64,000 nucleotides of DNA from Rikenellaceae bacterium (GTDB lineage Bacteria > Bacteroidota > Bacteroidia > Bacteroidales > Rikenellaceae), in contig SUZN01000006.1 of NCBI GenBank assembly GCA_015059905.1, positions 62,001 to 126,000 of the forward strand, given 5' to 3'. The notes beneath the pieces are model-generated. The model was not told the origin of the DNA. It saw only the letters and a list, made by a program, of their open reading frames with translations, and ran no database searches. The first letter of the stretch is position 1; each line of letters starts with the position of its first letter. Shown piece after piece: positions 15,142-24,447 of this stretch. A program made the position numbers and the translations under genes.

Positions 15142-15945
15142 TTATTTTTTTACAAAACAATCCAAAGGATAGCGTAAACCTTCATAACTTGACAGATATG
15201 CACATACGCTACCCACCTTGATTGGCGATTCGATGTAGAGCGGAATCTTGTTTCTGTCGTCCGAAATCCACACTATAAACTCCGTACCATCGCGGAAGGC
15301 GGTGGCGGTCGAGGTGGCTATCTTGCAACGGAAACGCAGTGTGTTAAACTTACCCAAGCCGCGCACCTTCTTTACCTCTCTGCCATCGAAGCGGAAACGA
15401 AGGTAACGCACCGTATCCTCCAGCACCATCTCCAAATCCTTCGCAAAGCCCTCCTTTATCTCCTCGTCCTTTACCGTACGCAGGTTGAAGTAGAGTGATA
15501 TGGGGTCCATACTTTGGTCGGAAATCTTCATCGTCTTGAACTTCTCTGGGCGCTGACGGCTACGCCAGCGTGTGTGTACGTTGTGGTTTGTCCAGTCGAA
15601 GAGATATGTGCTGCGGAAGGTGTAGTCACCCTCGTGCAGGTCACTGTCGAAGCGCTTTGTGCGTAGCGTGGCGGGGTCAACCCACACCGTGTAGGCATCC
15701 TTCACGGGCAGCACCCAGCTGAAAGCCTTTGCTGTCTCGCCGTAGCCATAGACTTTATATACGGGCATCCCGTCGAGGGTCGCTTCGGTGGTCTGCATCA
15801 CCACCTTCGCCACTTCGGTGTTGGGGAATAGTTTTGCCTTGTAGCTCATACGGTAGTGCAGCGTCTCGCCAGGGACGTAGAGCTGTGCCTGCGCCACAAG
15901 GGTGGCAGCAAACATAAGGGTTATGATAATGAAAATCCGTTTCAT
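15142..15945 (-). CDS. DUF3108 domain-containing exported protein (267 aa)
   Basis: A cleavable signal peptide (MKRIFIIITLMFAATLVAQAQ) is followed by the DUF3108 pattern LYVPGETLHYRMSYK, then a beta-strand-rich chain containing VWVDPATLRTKRFDSDLHEG and ending ISDDRNKIPLYIESPIKVG. Members are periplasmic proteins of unknown biochemical role, possibly beta-sandwich or lipocalin-like. It lies between recG (upstream, same strand) and the coiled-coil protein. Confidence 0.88.
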   Translation of the reverse strand: MKRIFIIITLMFAATLVAQAQLYVPGETLHYRMSYKAKLFPNTEVAKVVMQTTEATLDGMPVYKVYGYGETAKAFSWVLPVKDAYTVWVDPATLRTKRFDSDLHEGDYTFRSTYLFDWTNHNVHTRWRSRQRPEKFKTMKISDQSMDPISLYFNLRTVKDEEIKEGFAKDLEMVLEDTVRYLRFRFDGREVKKVRGLGKFNTLRFRCKIATSTATAFRDGTEFIVWISDDRNKIPLYIESPIKVGSVCAYLSSYEGLRYPLDCFVKK

Positions 15946-15986
15946 ATTCTCTTAACGGTTTTTTGTGCTATATTGTTGTTTGTCGG

Positions 15987-18101
15987 TTACGAAATCATCG
16001 AAAAATCAAACCTTTGCTTGCCTGCGTGGCGTGCCCGCAACTCGCGCAACGGGGCATTTTCGCCCTTTTGGAGCGTAGGGTCCTGCCCCAAAATCCATAT
16101 CGCCGCCTCGCGCGCAGTCTGCAACAGGTCGGCATCGAGCGTAGGGTTGGCAATCTTCAAATCAAACGCCATACCACTCTGTTGTGTGCCGTTAATGTCG
16201 CCCGCGCCGCGTAGCTTCATATCAAGCTCCGCCAGACGAAAGCCGTCGGTAGTCTCGCACATAGCTTGTAGTCGCTGACGTGCCTCGCGCGATAGTTTCT
16301 CGCCCGACATCAGTATGCAGAATGACTCTCCGCCGCCTCTGCCCACACGTCCGCGCAACTGATGCAACTGCGAGAGCCCAAAGCGCTCGGCTGATTCGAT
16401 AACCATCACCGTTGCGTTTGGCACATCGACACCCACCTCGATTACCGATGTTGCGACCAATATATCCGCTTCGTGCTCCTTGAATTGGCGCATCGACTCC
16501 TCCTTGTCCTGTGGCTTCATCTTGCCGTGACACACCGTCACGCGGTAGTCGGGTAGGGGAAAGTCTCTTACAATTGACTCGAAACCATCCTCAAGGTCCT
16601 TGTAATCCATCGTCTCGGACTCCTTAATCAGCGGATAGACCACATATACCTGTCTCCTCTGTGCTATCTGTCGGCGCAGGAAGCCCCATAGCTTAAGGCG
16701 TGCGGCATCGGTGTAGTGGTAGGTGCGTATAGGTTGTCTGCCTGGGGGCAGCTCGTCAATAACCGATACATCGAGGTCGCCATACATCGTCATCGCCAAT
16801 GTGCGAGGAATGGGTGTTGCGGTCATCACCAGGATGTGTGGCGGCTGCTGGTTCTTTGTCCACAGGCGTGCGCGCTGCTCTACGCCGAAGCGGTGTTGCT
16901 CGTCGATGACCACATAGCCAAGGTTGGCAAACTGCACCGTATCCTCAATCAGGGCGTGCGTGCCGATGAGTATATCCACCTCGCCCGAGGCTATGCCCTC
17001 CAAGGCTGTGCGACGCTCCTTGCTCTTTGATGAGCCTGTGAGGATGGCTACCTTGAGCGGCAAACCCTCGGTCTGACGTGATATTGTGGCAAAGTGCTGA
17101 CGTGCAAGAATTTCGGTCGGTGCCATCATACACGCCTGAAAACCATTATCCACCGCCAGCAACATCGACATCAGCGCCACCATCGTCTTGCCGCTGCCCA
17201 CGTCGCCCTGCAGCAGGCGGTTCATCTGATAGCCCGAAATGGTATCCTGACGTATCTCCTTTATCACTCGTTTCTGCGCCCCCGTCAGCGGGAATGGTAT
17301 CTTCTCGTTGAAGAAAGTGTTGAACCTCTCGCCTACCTTCGGAAATAGGAAGCCGTTGTTTTTCGATAGGCGGTCGCTGCGCATTGACTGGATGGCGAGC
17401 TGCACGCCCAGAAACTCGTCAAACTTAAGCCTGCGCTCGGCTGCCTTCAGCTTTTCGGGTGATTGTGGAAAATGGATGTTATAGATTGCCTCCTTTAGCG
17501 GCAGCAGCGAGTAACGCTCCCTGACGGCTTGAGGCATAGTCTCTGTGATGTGCTGCTCCGCCGCGCTCCAGGCGTTGCAGATAATCTTGTAAAAGCCCTT
17601 CGCACCAAATGTCGAGCCTATCTTCTCGGTTGAGGGGTAGATGCCCTGCATACCGCTGTAACTCTTGCGCGAGAGAGCCTTCTCTACAAGGTCAAGCTCG
17701 GGATGCACCAGCGATACTTCGCCACGAAAGAATGTGGGTCGCCCGAAAATAAGATACTCGCGTCCCACCTCAATGCTCTTCTCTATCCACTTAACACCTT
17801 GGAACCAAATAAGTTCTGCCGAGCCTGTGGAGTCGCTTACAAAAGCCGAGAAACGCTGCTTTCGCCCCGCGCCTGCATAGCCTATACCCGTCACGCGTGC
17901 GCGCAACTGCACCAGCGAGGTGCTCATATTCTCGTTCAGCTCGCTGATGGAGTATATCTTCGTGCGGTCGATGTAGCGGAAAGGGTAGTGGCGCAGAAGG
18001 TCGCCGATGGAGAGAATACCAAGCTCCTTCTCCAGCAGTTTTGCCCTCACCTCGCCCACGCCAGCGACATATTTCACATTATTATCGAGCCACGATGCCA
18101 T
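15987..18101 (-). CDS. recG: ATP-dependent DNA helicase RecG
   Basis: RecG is a branch-migration helicase that remodels stalled replication forks and Holliday junctions. At 704 residues it has full family length. The N-terminal wedge/OB domain (about 1-180, with GVGEVRAKLLEKELGI and DLLRHYPFRYIDRT) binds the junction. The helicase core follows with Walker A GDVGSGKTMVA, DEQHRFGVEQRA (DExH box), TATPIPRTLAMT, ATSVIEVGVDVPNA and QLRGRVGRG. The C-terminal TRG hairpin region is present (GDINGTQQSGMAFDLKIANP). All catalytic motifs are intact. It is divergent from the acyltransferase gene. Confidence 0.98.
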   Translation of the reverse strand: MASWLDNNVKYVAGVGEVRAKLLEKELGILSIGDLLRHYPFRYIDRTKIYSISELNENMSTSLVQLRARVTGIGYAGAGRKQRFSAFVSDSTGSAELIWFQGVKWIEKSIEVGREYLIFGRPTFFRGEVSLVHPELDLVEKALSRKSYSGMQGIYPSTEKIGSTFGAKGFYKIICNAWSAAEQHITETMPQAVRERYSLLPLKEAIYNIHFPQSPEKLKAAERRLKFDEFLGVQLAIQSMRSDRLSKNNGFLFPKVGERFNTFFNEKIPFPLTGAQKRVIKEIRQDTISGYQMNRLLQGDVGSGKTMVALMSMLLAVDNGFQACMMAPTEILARQHFATISRQTEGLPLKVAILTGSSKSKERRTALEGIASGEVDILIGTHALIEDTVQFANLGYVVIDEQHRFGVEQRARLWTKNQQPPHILVMTATPIPRTLAMTMYGDLDVSVIDELPPGRQPIRTYHYTDAARLKLWGFLRRQIAQRRQVYVVYPLIKESETMDYKDLEDGFESIVRDFPLPDYRVTVCHGKMKPQDKEESMRQFKEHEADILVATSVIEVGVDVPNATVMVIESAERFGLSQLHQLRGRVGRGGGESFCILMSGEKLSREARQRLQAMCETTDGFRLAELDMKLRGAGDINGTQQSGMAFDLKIANPTLDADLLQTAREAAIWILGQDPTLQKGENAPLRELRARHAGKQRFDFSMIS

Positions 18102-18131
18102 AACACAAAGATAGAAATAATTTGCGAAAAA

Positions 18132-18162
18132 TTGCGATATTGCCCTTGTTTAGTTATATTTG
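18132..18162 (+). promoter_or_regulatory. Promoter of the acyltransferase gene
   Basis: TTG (18132-18134), a 20-nt spacer and TATATTTG (18155-18162), about 38 nt before the ATG at 18200. Confidence 0.65.
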
Positions 18163-18199
18163 TGGTGAAATAGTCAAATATTAACCTTAAACGAATATT

Positions 18200-19330
18200 A
18201 TGAAGAGAATTGTTTATCTGGACTATATCCGTATCTTTGCGTGTTTTTTGGTGATGTTGGTTCACGCGAGTGAGTATTTTTATGGCTTTATTCCACCCGA
18301 GTTGCTGGAGGATGGTGCGGCAGCGTCAAACCTGGCAGGTCCACAATCTTACCTTTTCAGCGAGGCTGACCGCCTGTGGGTCTCTATCTATGATGGTTTT
18401 TCTCGCATCGCTGTGCCTCTGTTTATAATTGTGTCGGCGTTCCTGCTGGTACCAATGAAGGAGGAGCAGACAACGTGGGAGTTCTATAAGAAGCGCTTTT
18501 TGCGCGTAGTACCTCCCGTTGTGGCGTTTATGTTGATTTACAGCCTTTTGCCTCTGTTGTGGGGTGGTATGGAGTGGTCACAGTCTGCAACCGACTTGAA
18601 GCGTCTGCTGCTTAACTTCCCATCTATGGCGGGTCACTTCTGGTTTATATATCCATTGCTTGGCTTGTATCTCTTTATCCCAATCATCTCGCCTTGGCTG
18701 AGGAAGGCAACGGCGAAGGAGGAGCTGTTCTTCATCGGTCTGTTTGCCCTCTCTACTTGTATGCCATTCCTTAACCGTTGGGTAGGCGAAGTGTGGGGTC
18801 AGTGCTTCTGGAATGAGTACCATTTGCTGTGGAACTTCTCTGGATACTTGGGTTATCTGGTTTTGGCGCACTACATCCGCGTACACCTTAATTGGGAGCG
18901 CTCGAAGCGTTTCTGGGTTGGTCTTGTGGCATTTGTTGTGGGTACTTTCGTTACCATCTGGTCGTTCTATACGCAGGCTACGCCAGGCGTAATCCACTCA
19001 ACACCAGTCATCGAGGTTGCGTGGGCATTCTGCACAATCAACTGCGTGGTAACAACTTTCGGTGCGTTCCTGCTCTTTACCTGCATCGAGCAGAAGGAGG
19101 CTCCAGCCATTGTGACCGATATGTCAAAGTTGAGCTTTGGAATGTATCTTATGCACCTGCTGTGGCTCGGTCTGTGGATTTCAGTATTCAAGGAGGGTAA
19201 CTTCGGCGAGCAGTTCGCATTGCCATCGGTTGCAGCTATCCCTGCGATTGCAGTGGCTACATTTATCTGCTGCTACGCGACATCGAAGCTGATTTCTTAT
19301 ATCCCAGGCAGCAAGTGGATAATCGGTTAG
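18200..19330 (+). CDS. Acyltransferase-3 family membrane protein (376 aa)
   Basis: Members are multi-pass inner-membrane enzymes that O-acylate surface glycans or other envelope molecules. The start MKRIVYLDYIRIFACFLVML and VHASEYFYG match the family's first helix with its conserved R and H (YLDYIRIFA...LVMLVHAS). About ten hydrophobic segments follow, including WFIYPLLGLYLFIPIISPWL and a final MYLMHLLWLGLWI. No SGNH or other soluble domain is attached. The acceptor cannot be read from sequence. It is followed by a small FKBP gene 77 nt downstream. Confidence 0.9.
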   Translation: MKRIVYLDYIRIFACFLVMLVHASEYFYGFIPPELLEDGAAASNLAGPQSYLFSEADRLWVSIYDGFSRIAVPLFIIVSAFLLVPMKEEQTTWEFYKKRFLRVVPPVVAFMLIYSLLPLLWGGMEWSQSATDLKRLLLNFPSMAGHFWFIYPLLGLYLFIPIISPWLRKATAKEELFFIGLFALSTCMPFLNRWVGEVWGQCFWNEYHLLWNFSGYLGYLVLAHYIRVHLNWERSKRFWVGLVAFVVGTFVTIWSFYTQATPGVIHSTPVIEVAWAFCTINCVVTTFGAFLLFTCIEQKEAPAIVTDMSKLSFGMYLMHLLWLGLWISVFKEGNFGEQFALPSVAAIPAIAVATFICCYATSKLISYIPGSKWIIG

Positions 19331-19407
19331 TGAGTGCCTTGCAATTACGCTTGTTATACCTCACTTAATAATGTCAAATCGGGCGTAGCATCAATACGCC
19401 CCTTTTT

Positions 19408-19827
19408 ATGAAACGTATGGCACGAGGAGCAAATCAAAACAGCGCATACAAGGAGCGCAACATAGAGTTTCTGGAGGAGTACGCCCAGCGCGATGGCGTG
19501 AAGGTGATGTTCAACGGTGTGATGTATCGCGAGATAACCAAGGGTAAAGGCGACAAGCCAACCCCCAAGGCGATGATTACGGTACACTACACAGGCAAAC
19601 TCATCAACGGCAAGGTCTTTGACTCCACCCAGCAGGGGCGCCCCGCCACATTCAAACTCAACCAACTTATCGACGGCTGGCGCACTGTCCTCAGGGAGAT
19701 GCCCGTAGGCTCACGTTGGGAGATTGTCATCCCCTTTAACCTCGGCTACGGAGCAAAGGGCGCAGGCGTGATAAAGCCTTTCTCGACGCTGATTTTTGAT
19801 GTGCGGCTGCTCTCTGTGGGGCAGTAA
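19408..19827 (+). CDS. FKBP-type peptidyl-prolyl cis-trans isomerase (139 aa)
   Basis: This is a compact single-domain FKBP with no signal peptide, so probably cytoplasmic. A basic/helical N-terminus (1-45) precedes an FKBP domain with the key residues VHYTGKLINGKVFDSTQQG, LIDGWRTVLREMPVGSRWEI and FNLGYGAKGAG, including the active-site Tyr, Phe-Asp and Trp. A second ATG at 19417 is possible. It is followed by a terminator shared with the convergent CotH gene. Confidence 0.92.
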   Translation: MKRMARGANQNSAYKERNIEFLEEYAQRDGVKVMFNGVMYREITKGKGDKPTPKAMITVHYTGKLINGKVFDSTQQGRPATFKLNQLIDGWRTVLREMPVGSRWEIVIPFNLGYGAKGAGVIKPFSTLIFDVRLLSVGQ

Positions 19828-19853
19828 TTGCGCTCAGCGACCATTGATTATGT

Positions 19854-19887
19854 AAAAAAGAGTTAGCCCCGCAGGACTAACTCTTTT
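19854..19887. terminator. Bidirectional terminator
   Basis: The stem AAAAAGAGTTAG / CTAACTCTTTTT lies between the convergent FKBP and CotH genes, flanked by A- and T-runs. Confidence 0.9.
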
Positions 19888-19907
19888 TCTTTTAGTGCTA
19901 TACACTA

Positions 19908-22097
19908 CTACTTATGCTGAAGTGTGTTGATGAGCGAATTGAGCTTTGTGTGACGCTTCTGCCACCAATCCTTCATATAGGCTATCTCTGACTCCAGATC
20001 GTCGTAATATACATTGTCGTAGCCCCAATTTGGACGGTCGTTCATATCACGACTCTTCCAACGCTCCACCTCGCGGTTGCGAGCACCTGATTTAATCTGA
20101 ATATTGGCGTAATTCTCTACAATCTCGTTGAAGTTGCTTGGCGCCAACGCCCCATCCTTAATCTCCTGCCAACGGTCGTAAATCTTCTGGTGGATGCCAG
20201 CAGGGTTCTCGTTGATGATACGCTCATAGATGCGGAATCCGCTTGCTACCCAACCCTGGTTAGGGTCCTCGGTGTAGCGATGCCATTGACGACCCAATGT
20301 GCCGTCCAAATCCCACAAGCCGTGCATAAATTTCTTCGACTCGTTCACATTTCGCAAAATCCAGAAGGTGTTACGTCCGATGTTGTCGTGCGCGACAATC
20401 ATATTCAGGAAGATGAAGCCATCCACCACGCTGTTCATATCGAAGTGCTGCTCGAACTTGGCGTTGAAATCCTCCTGGCTACTCGAGCCGACAAAGTTAA
20501 TCATCTCGGCGAGGTAGTTGAAGTTTGGCTGCTGACCATCATCCGCATCGGGATACTCCTGCTCGATGTCGGCAGAGTTCCAATAGTAGCTGTTGTTGCT
20601 TGGTGTAGAGCAACCCTGTAGGCGGCAGGCGGTAGTCCATCCCTTTGCCTTGTAGATGTAACCTCCCTGCTGCTCAATCTGATACTGCTTGCGGTCGATA
20701 CGGTCGGTAAGCGTAAAGAGACCGAAGTACGCTCCGTTGATAAATACCTCCACGTGGTGACCGCGTGTGCCACTCATCGCCTTTGGTTTCTGATCAACGT
20801 AATATGGCTTGTTAAACTGGTTCCAGATGTCGAAGCATACGCGAGTACGCATATGAGCCACGTCAAGGAACATAGCATCCAAAATCCACGAGTTGTCGTT
20901 ACGGATGTTCAGAAGTTCAGCCTCGCGCTTCTCGCCCGCATCGTCATATAGCTTGAAGTTGTAAGGCTTCTTTATATAACGCATTGCGCCCGCGCCACGA
21001 TATTCGATACCCGCCTTGCTCTCGAAGTACTTGAGGTTCTTGTTATCGCCATCATCGGTGCGCGCCTTGGGGTCGAAGAGCTTGATTATGCAATCCACCT
21101 TGGGCTCATCCTTGATAGCTTCCGAAGTCTCAATCTCCACGATAGGCAGACCTGAAACGATAACGCTGAAGCTACCTGTTTTGCTCGTTGTCTTGCTGTG
21201 GGTGGTGAATCTGATTGTTGAATTTGCCTTCAGACCATTGGGGAAGGTTACCTCATCGCCCGAATAGTACTTCTTTGAGCTATTGTTGAAGGTTATCCAC
21301 TGCACACCTTCGCCGTGAAAACGTACCTTGGCGGTTTTGACTGCTGTGGCATCCATATCCACCGAGTAGAAATAGTCATCCGCCTCCGTTAGGTCGTATG
21401 CGGGGCACTTGTATCCGTCGATGTATAGCTCCTGAAGCGACAAAATTTTGGCATTATCGCCCGAGCCCTTCTGTGTAACCGATACCTTGTAATCCTTGCC
21501 GTTGGTCTTGTCCTTGATGCTCACCTTTGCCAATCGGGCGTTGCGCTCCTCGTTGTATGCCACCTCGAGAACGTTATCAACCACGTTAATCCACGCCTCG
21601 GAGTTAGCGTCGAGCGTGATGGTGTAGTCGATGTTCTGCAATCCGTCAATGGCGATGTCGCCGCCTCCGTAGCCGATTGTGTAGGCGGTGCAGGGGAGGG
21701 TAATGCTGTATGACCACTCCTGTGTAACCTCTACCTTGGCGCTCTTTGTCCCTGTGGTGAAGGTGATATCGGCGAATCTCGCTCGGTTGGCGTCGTTAGC
21801 CTTTATCATCAGCTCAACCTCGGTCTTGCCTGCCGAACCTGTCTTGGGGAAGACTGTAATCCAATCCTCGCCTGTGTTGGCAACCTTCCAGTTGCCCGTT
21901 GACTCCACCGTGACGACTTTGATTTCTCCCAGGACAGTTGTCTTGACAGCACTCTCCGATACGGTGATTTTGCTCGGCACGTTGGTGGGTGTTTCGGGCT
22001 CGCCGCCGTCGTCAATCAAGTCGCCGCCGCTGCTGCAAGCGAACGTAAACATCAGCATTGCCAAGTACGCAAGCGACTTTAATATTTTGAGTTTCAT
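19908..22097 (-). CDS. BACON-domain CotH-kinase-family lipoprotein, copy 1 (729 aa)
   Basis: The lipoprotein signal MKLKILKSLAYLAMLMFTFAC ends at Cys21, followed by a Gly/Asp/Pro-rich linker. Two BACON-type beta-sandwich domains follow (about 42-125, with GNWKVANTGEDWITVFPKTG and VEVTQEW; about 130-212). A third beta domain (about 215-325) leads to a CotH domain (about 340-725) carrying GAGAMRYIKKPYNFKLYDD, NIRNDNSWILDAM and GLWDLDGTLGRQW. CotH proteins have an atypical protein-kinase fold; in spore-formers CotH phosphorylates coat proteins. BACON domains are usual on surface glycan-locus proteins. It is the last gene of the minus arm of the locus and is clearly a tandem paralogue of the next gene. 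Confidence 0.88.
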   Translation of the reverse strand: MKLKILKSLAYLAMLMFTFACSSGGDLIDDGGEPETPTNVPSKITVSESAVKTTVLGEIKVVTVESTGNWKVANTGEDWITVFPKTGSAGKTEVELMIKANDANRARFADITFTTGTKSAKVEVTQEWSYSITLPCTAYTIGYGGGDIAIDGLQNIDYTITLDANSEAWINVVDNVLEVAYNEERNARLAKVSIKDKTNGKDYKVSVTQKGSGDNAKILSLQELYIDGYKCPAYDLTEADDYFYSVDMDATAVKTAKVRFHGEGVQWITFNNSSKKYYSGDEVTFPNGLKANSTIRFTTHSKTTSKTGSFSVIVSGLPIVEIETSEAIKDEPKVDCIIKLFDPKARTDDGDNKNLKYFESKAGIEYRGAGAMRYIKKPYNFKLYDDAGEKREAELLNIRNDNSWILDAMFLDVAHMRTRVCFDIWNQFNKPYYVDQKPKAMSGTRGHHVEVFINGAYFGLFTLTDRIDRKQYQIEQQGGYIYKAKGWTTACRLQGCSTPSNNSYYWNSADIEQEYPDADDGQQPNFNYLAEMINFVGSSSQEDFNAKFEQHFDMNSVVDGFIFLNMIVAHDNIGRNTFWILRNVNESKKFMHGLWDLDGTLGRQWHRYTEDPNQGWVASGFRIYERIINENPAGIHQKIYDRWQEIKDGALAPSNFNEIVENYANIQIKSGARNREVERWKSRDMNDRPNWGYDNVYYDDLESEIAYMKDWWQKRHTKLNSLINTLQHK

Positions 22098-22162
22098 TGG
22101 TTTGTGTATTATGGGTTATGTTTTGTTATAGCCTTGTGTTCTTGCTGCCTTTCTGCCGATGG

Positions 22163-24355
22163 TTACTCGTGCTGAAGCGTGTTGATAAGCGAATTGAGCT
22201 TCGTGTGACGCTTCTGCCACCAATCCTTCATATAGCTGACCTCGGCATTTACGTCGTTGTAATACACGCTCTCATAATTCCATTTTGGCTGCTCGCTGAT
22301 GTCGAGGTCTCTCCAGCGTGCCACCTCGCGGTCGCGTGCGCCCGATGCAATCTGCAACTCGGCATACGCCTCGGTCTTCTTCGCGAAGTTGCTTGGCGAG
22401 AGCGCTCCATCTTTAATCTCCTGCCAGCGGTCGTAAATCTTCTGGTGGATGTTAGCGGGGTTCTCCTTGATGATACGCTCGTGCAGGCGGAAGGTGATTG
22501 TGCCATCGTTTGAGCCGTGTCCGACAACCCAGCCGCTGAGGTATTTCCAATTTTGGTTAGGGTCCTCCTTGTGGCGGTCCCAGTTTCTGCCGAGTGTACC
22601 GTCCAGGTCCCACAAGCCGTGCATAAACTTCTTCGACTCGTTCACGTTGCGGATAATCCAGAATGTGTTACGCCCGATGTTGTCGTCGGCAACAATCATA
22701 TTCAGGAAGATGAATGAATCCACTACGCTGTTCATATCAAAGTGCTCCTCAAATTTAGCGCTGAAATCCTCTTTGCTACTTGAGCCTACGAAGTTAATCA
22801 GCTCAGCCATATAGTTGAAGTTTGGCTTGCCGCCATCATCTGCGTCGGGATACTCCTGCTCAATCTCCGCCTCGTCCCAATAGAAGTCGTTGTTAGGCGG
22901 TGTGCCACAACTCTTCATCTGACACGCCTGTGACCAGCCCTTTGCCTTGTAGATGTAGCCACCGTTCTGCTCAATCTGATACTGTTTGCGGTCAATACGG
23001 TCGCTCAGGATGAAGATACCCATATACTCGCCATTGATGAACACCTCGACATATTCGCCTCGCGTGCCGCTCATAGCCTTTGGCTTCTCATCGACGTAGT
23101 ATGGTTTGTTGAACTCGTTCCAAATATCAAAGCATACGCGGTTACGCATATGCGCGATATCGAGGTACATACCGTCCAAAATCCACGAGTTGTCGTTACG
23201 TATGTTCAGCAGCTCCGCCTCGCGCTTATTGCCCTGGCTGTCACGCAGTTTGAAGTTGTAAGGCTTCTTTACATATCGCAACGCGCCCGCACCACGCCAC
23301 TCAATACCTGCCAGACTCTCAAAGTAGGTGAGGTTCTTCTCCTCGGCATCTGTGCGCGCCTTGGGGTCGAAGATGGCGATATTACAAGCCACTTTAGGCT
23401 CGTTCTTGATGGCATCAGTAGAGTTAATCACCACAATAGGCAGACCCGAGATGCGGAGCTTGTTCTTTCCCACTACGTCGGTGAAGTCGTTGTGGGAGTT
23501 GATTTCGATTGTTGTGTTGGCGGTAAAGTTGTCAAATGTAACCATATCGCCTGAAAAGATTTTCTTCTGGCTGTCGCCAATGGTAATCCACTCAACACCC
23601 TCGCCGCGAAACTTCAGCTTAACGGTGCGCGAGGTGGTTGTAGCATCCATATCCACCGCATAGAGGAAGTCCGACTCTGGAGAGTAACCATCAGCAGGAC
23701 AGTTGTAGTCATCTATCGAAAGCTCGGTGAGAGCCAGAATGTTGGATACTCCTGTGGCGCACTCCTGAATGAGCAGCACCTCATACTCCTTCTTCGTTGT
23801 GTTGTCGGTGATTTTGAGCACGGCATTACGCGAAGCCTTGCCGTTGTTGTATGCTACGTTAAGCACATTTGCCGTAGCCTTAACCCACTGCTGTGCCGAA
23901 GGCGACATAGCGATAGAGAAACCCGCCGATGGCAGACCGTCGATAATCACCTCACCGCCACCGTAGCCTACGGTGTATTGTGTGCAGGGCAGCTTGAAGT
24001 AGTAGCTCCACTCTTGCTCGACCTTTACCGAAGCCTTCTCCTGACCCGAGGTGAACGTGATTTGTGCCGAGCGCGAAGCCTTGCCATTGTTAGGGCTGAT
24101 TTTTACCTGCACCTGCGTCTGTCCCGCCTCGCCAGAGGAGGGGGTTAATTTAATCCATTTATCGCCAGTCGTGGCGGCATACCACGATGTTGGCGCATCA
24201 AGCGTGATTGTGGTTGTTTCGCCCAATACATTGGTTTTGACGAACTTGGTCGATACGGCTAAGGGAGTCATTACCTTCTCCTCGCCGCCTCCACAAGAGA
24301 AAAACATTAAAGTAAGGGCGCAGAATAAAAGTCCCTTAAAAATGTAGTTTTTCAT
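22163..24355 (-). CDS. BACON-domain CotH-kinase-family lipoprotein, copy 2 (730 aa)
   Basis: Same architecture as its neighbour: lipobox MFFSC followed by GGGEEK, BACON 1 (SWYAATTGDKWIKLTPSSGE to VKVEQEW), BACON 2, an extra beta domain, then CotH. CotH motifs include GAGALRYVKKPYNFKLRDS, NIRNDNSWILDGMYLD, GTRGEYVEVFINGEYMGIF and GLWDLDGTLGRNW. The CotH halves of the two copies are far more alike than the BACON halves, pointing to tandem duplication followed by faster divergence of the presumed binding modules. The copies are separated by 65 nt. The substrate is unknown; surface location is likely from the signal. Confidence 0.88.
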   Translation of the reverse strand: MKNYIFKGLLFCALTLMFFSCGGGEEKVMTPLAVSTKFVKTNVLGETTTITLDAPTSWYAATTGDKWIKLTPSSGEAGQTQVQVKISPNNGKASRSAQITFTSGQEKASVKVEQEWSYYFKLPCTQYTVGYGGGEVIIDGLPSAGFSIAMSPSAQQWVKATANVLNVAYNNGKASRNAVLKITDNTTKKEYEVLLIQECATGVSNILALTELSIDDYNCPADGYSPESDFLYAVDMDATTTSRTVKLKFRGEGVEWITIGDSQKKIFSGDMVTFDNFTANTTIEINSHNDFTDVVGKNKLRISGLPIVVINSTDAIKNEPKVACNIAIFDPKARTDAEEKNLTYFESLAGIEWRGAGALRYVKKPYNFKLRDSQGNKREAELLNIRNDNSWILDGMYLDIAHMRNRVCFDIWNEFNKPYYVDEKPKAMSGTRGEYVEVFINGEYMGIFILSDRIDRKQYQIEQNGGYIYKAKGWSQACQMKSCGTPPNNDFYWDEAEIEQEYPDADDGGKPNFNYMAELINFVGSSSKEDFSAKFEEHFDMNSVVDSFIFLNMIVADDNIGRNTFWIIRNVNESKKFMHGLWDLDGTLGRNWDRHKEDPNQNWKYLSGWVVGHGSNDGTITFRLHERIIKENPANIHQKIYDRWQEIKDGALSPSNFAKKTEAYAELQIASGARDREVARWRDLDISEQPKWNYESVYYNDVNAEVSYMKDWWQKRHTKLNSLINTLQHE

Positions 24356-24447
24356 AGGTTTTTCTATAGCTGTTTTGTGTTTTTATTTTCTTTTTTTTGT
24401 TATTCTGTCTGCTTTATTTTCGTTTTTCGGCTGGTTGGGGCTGGATG

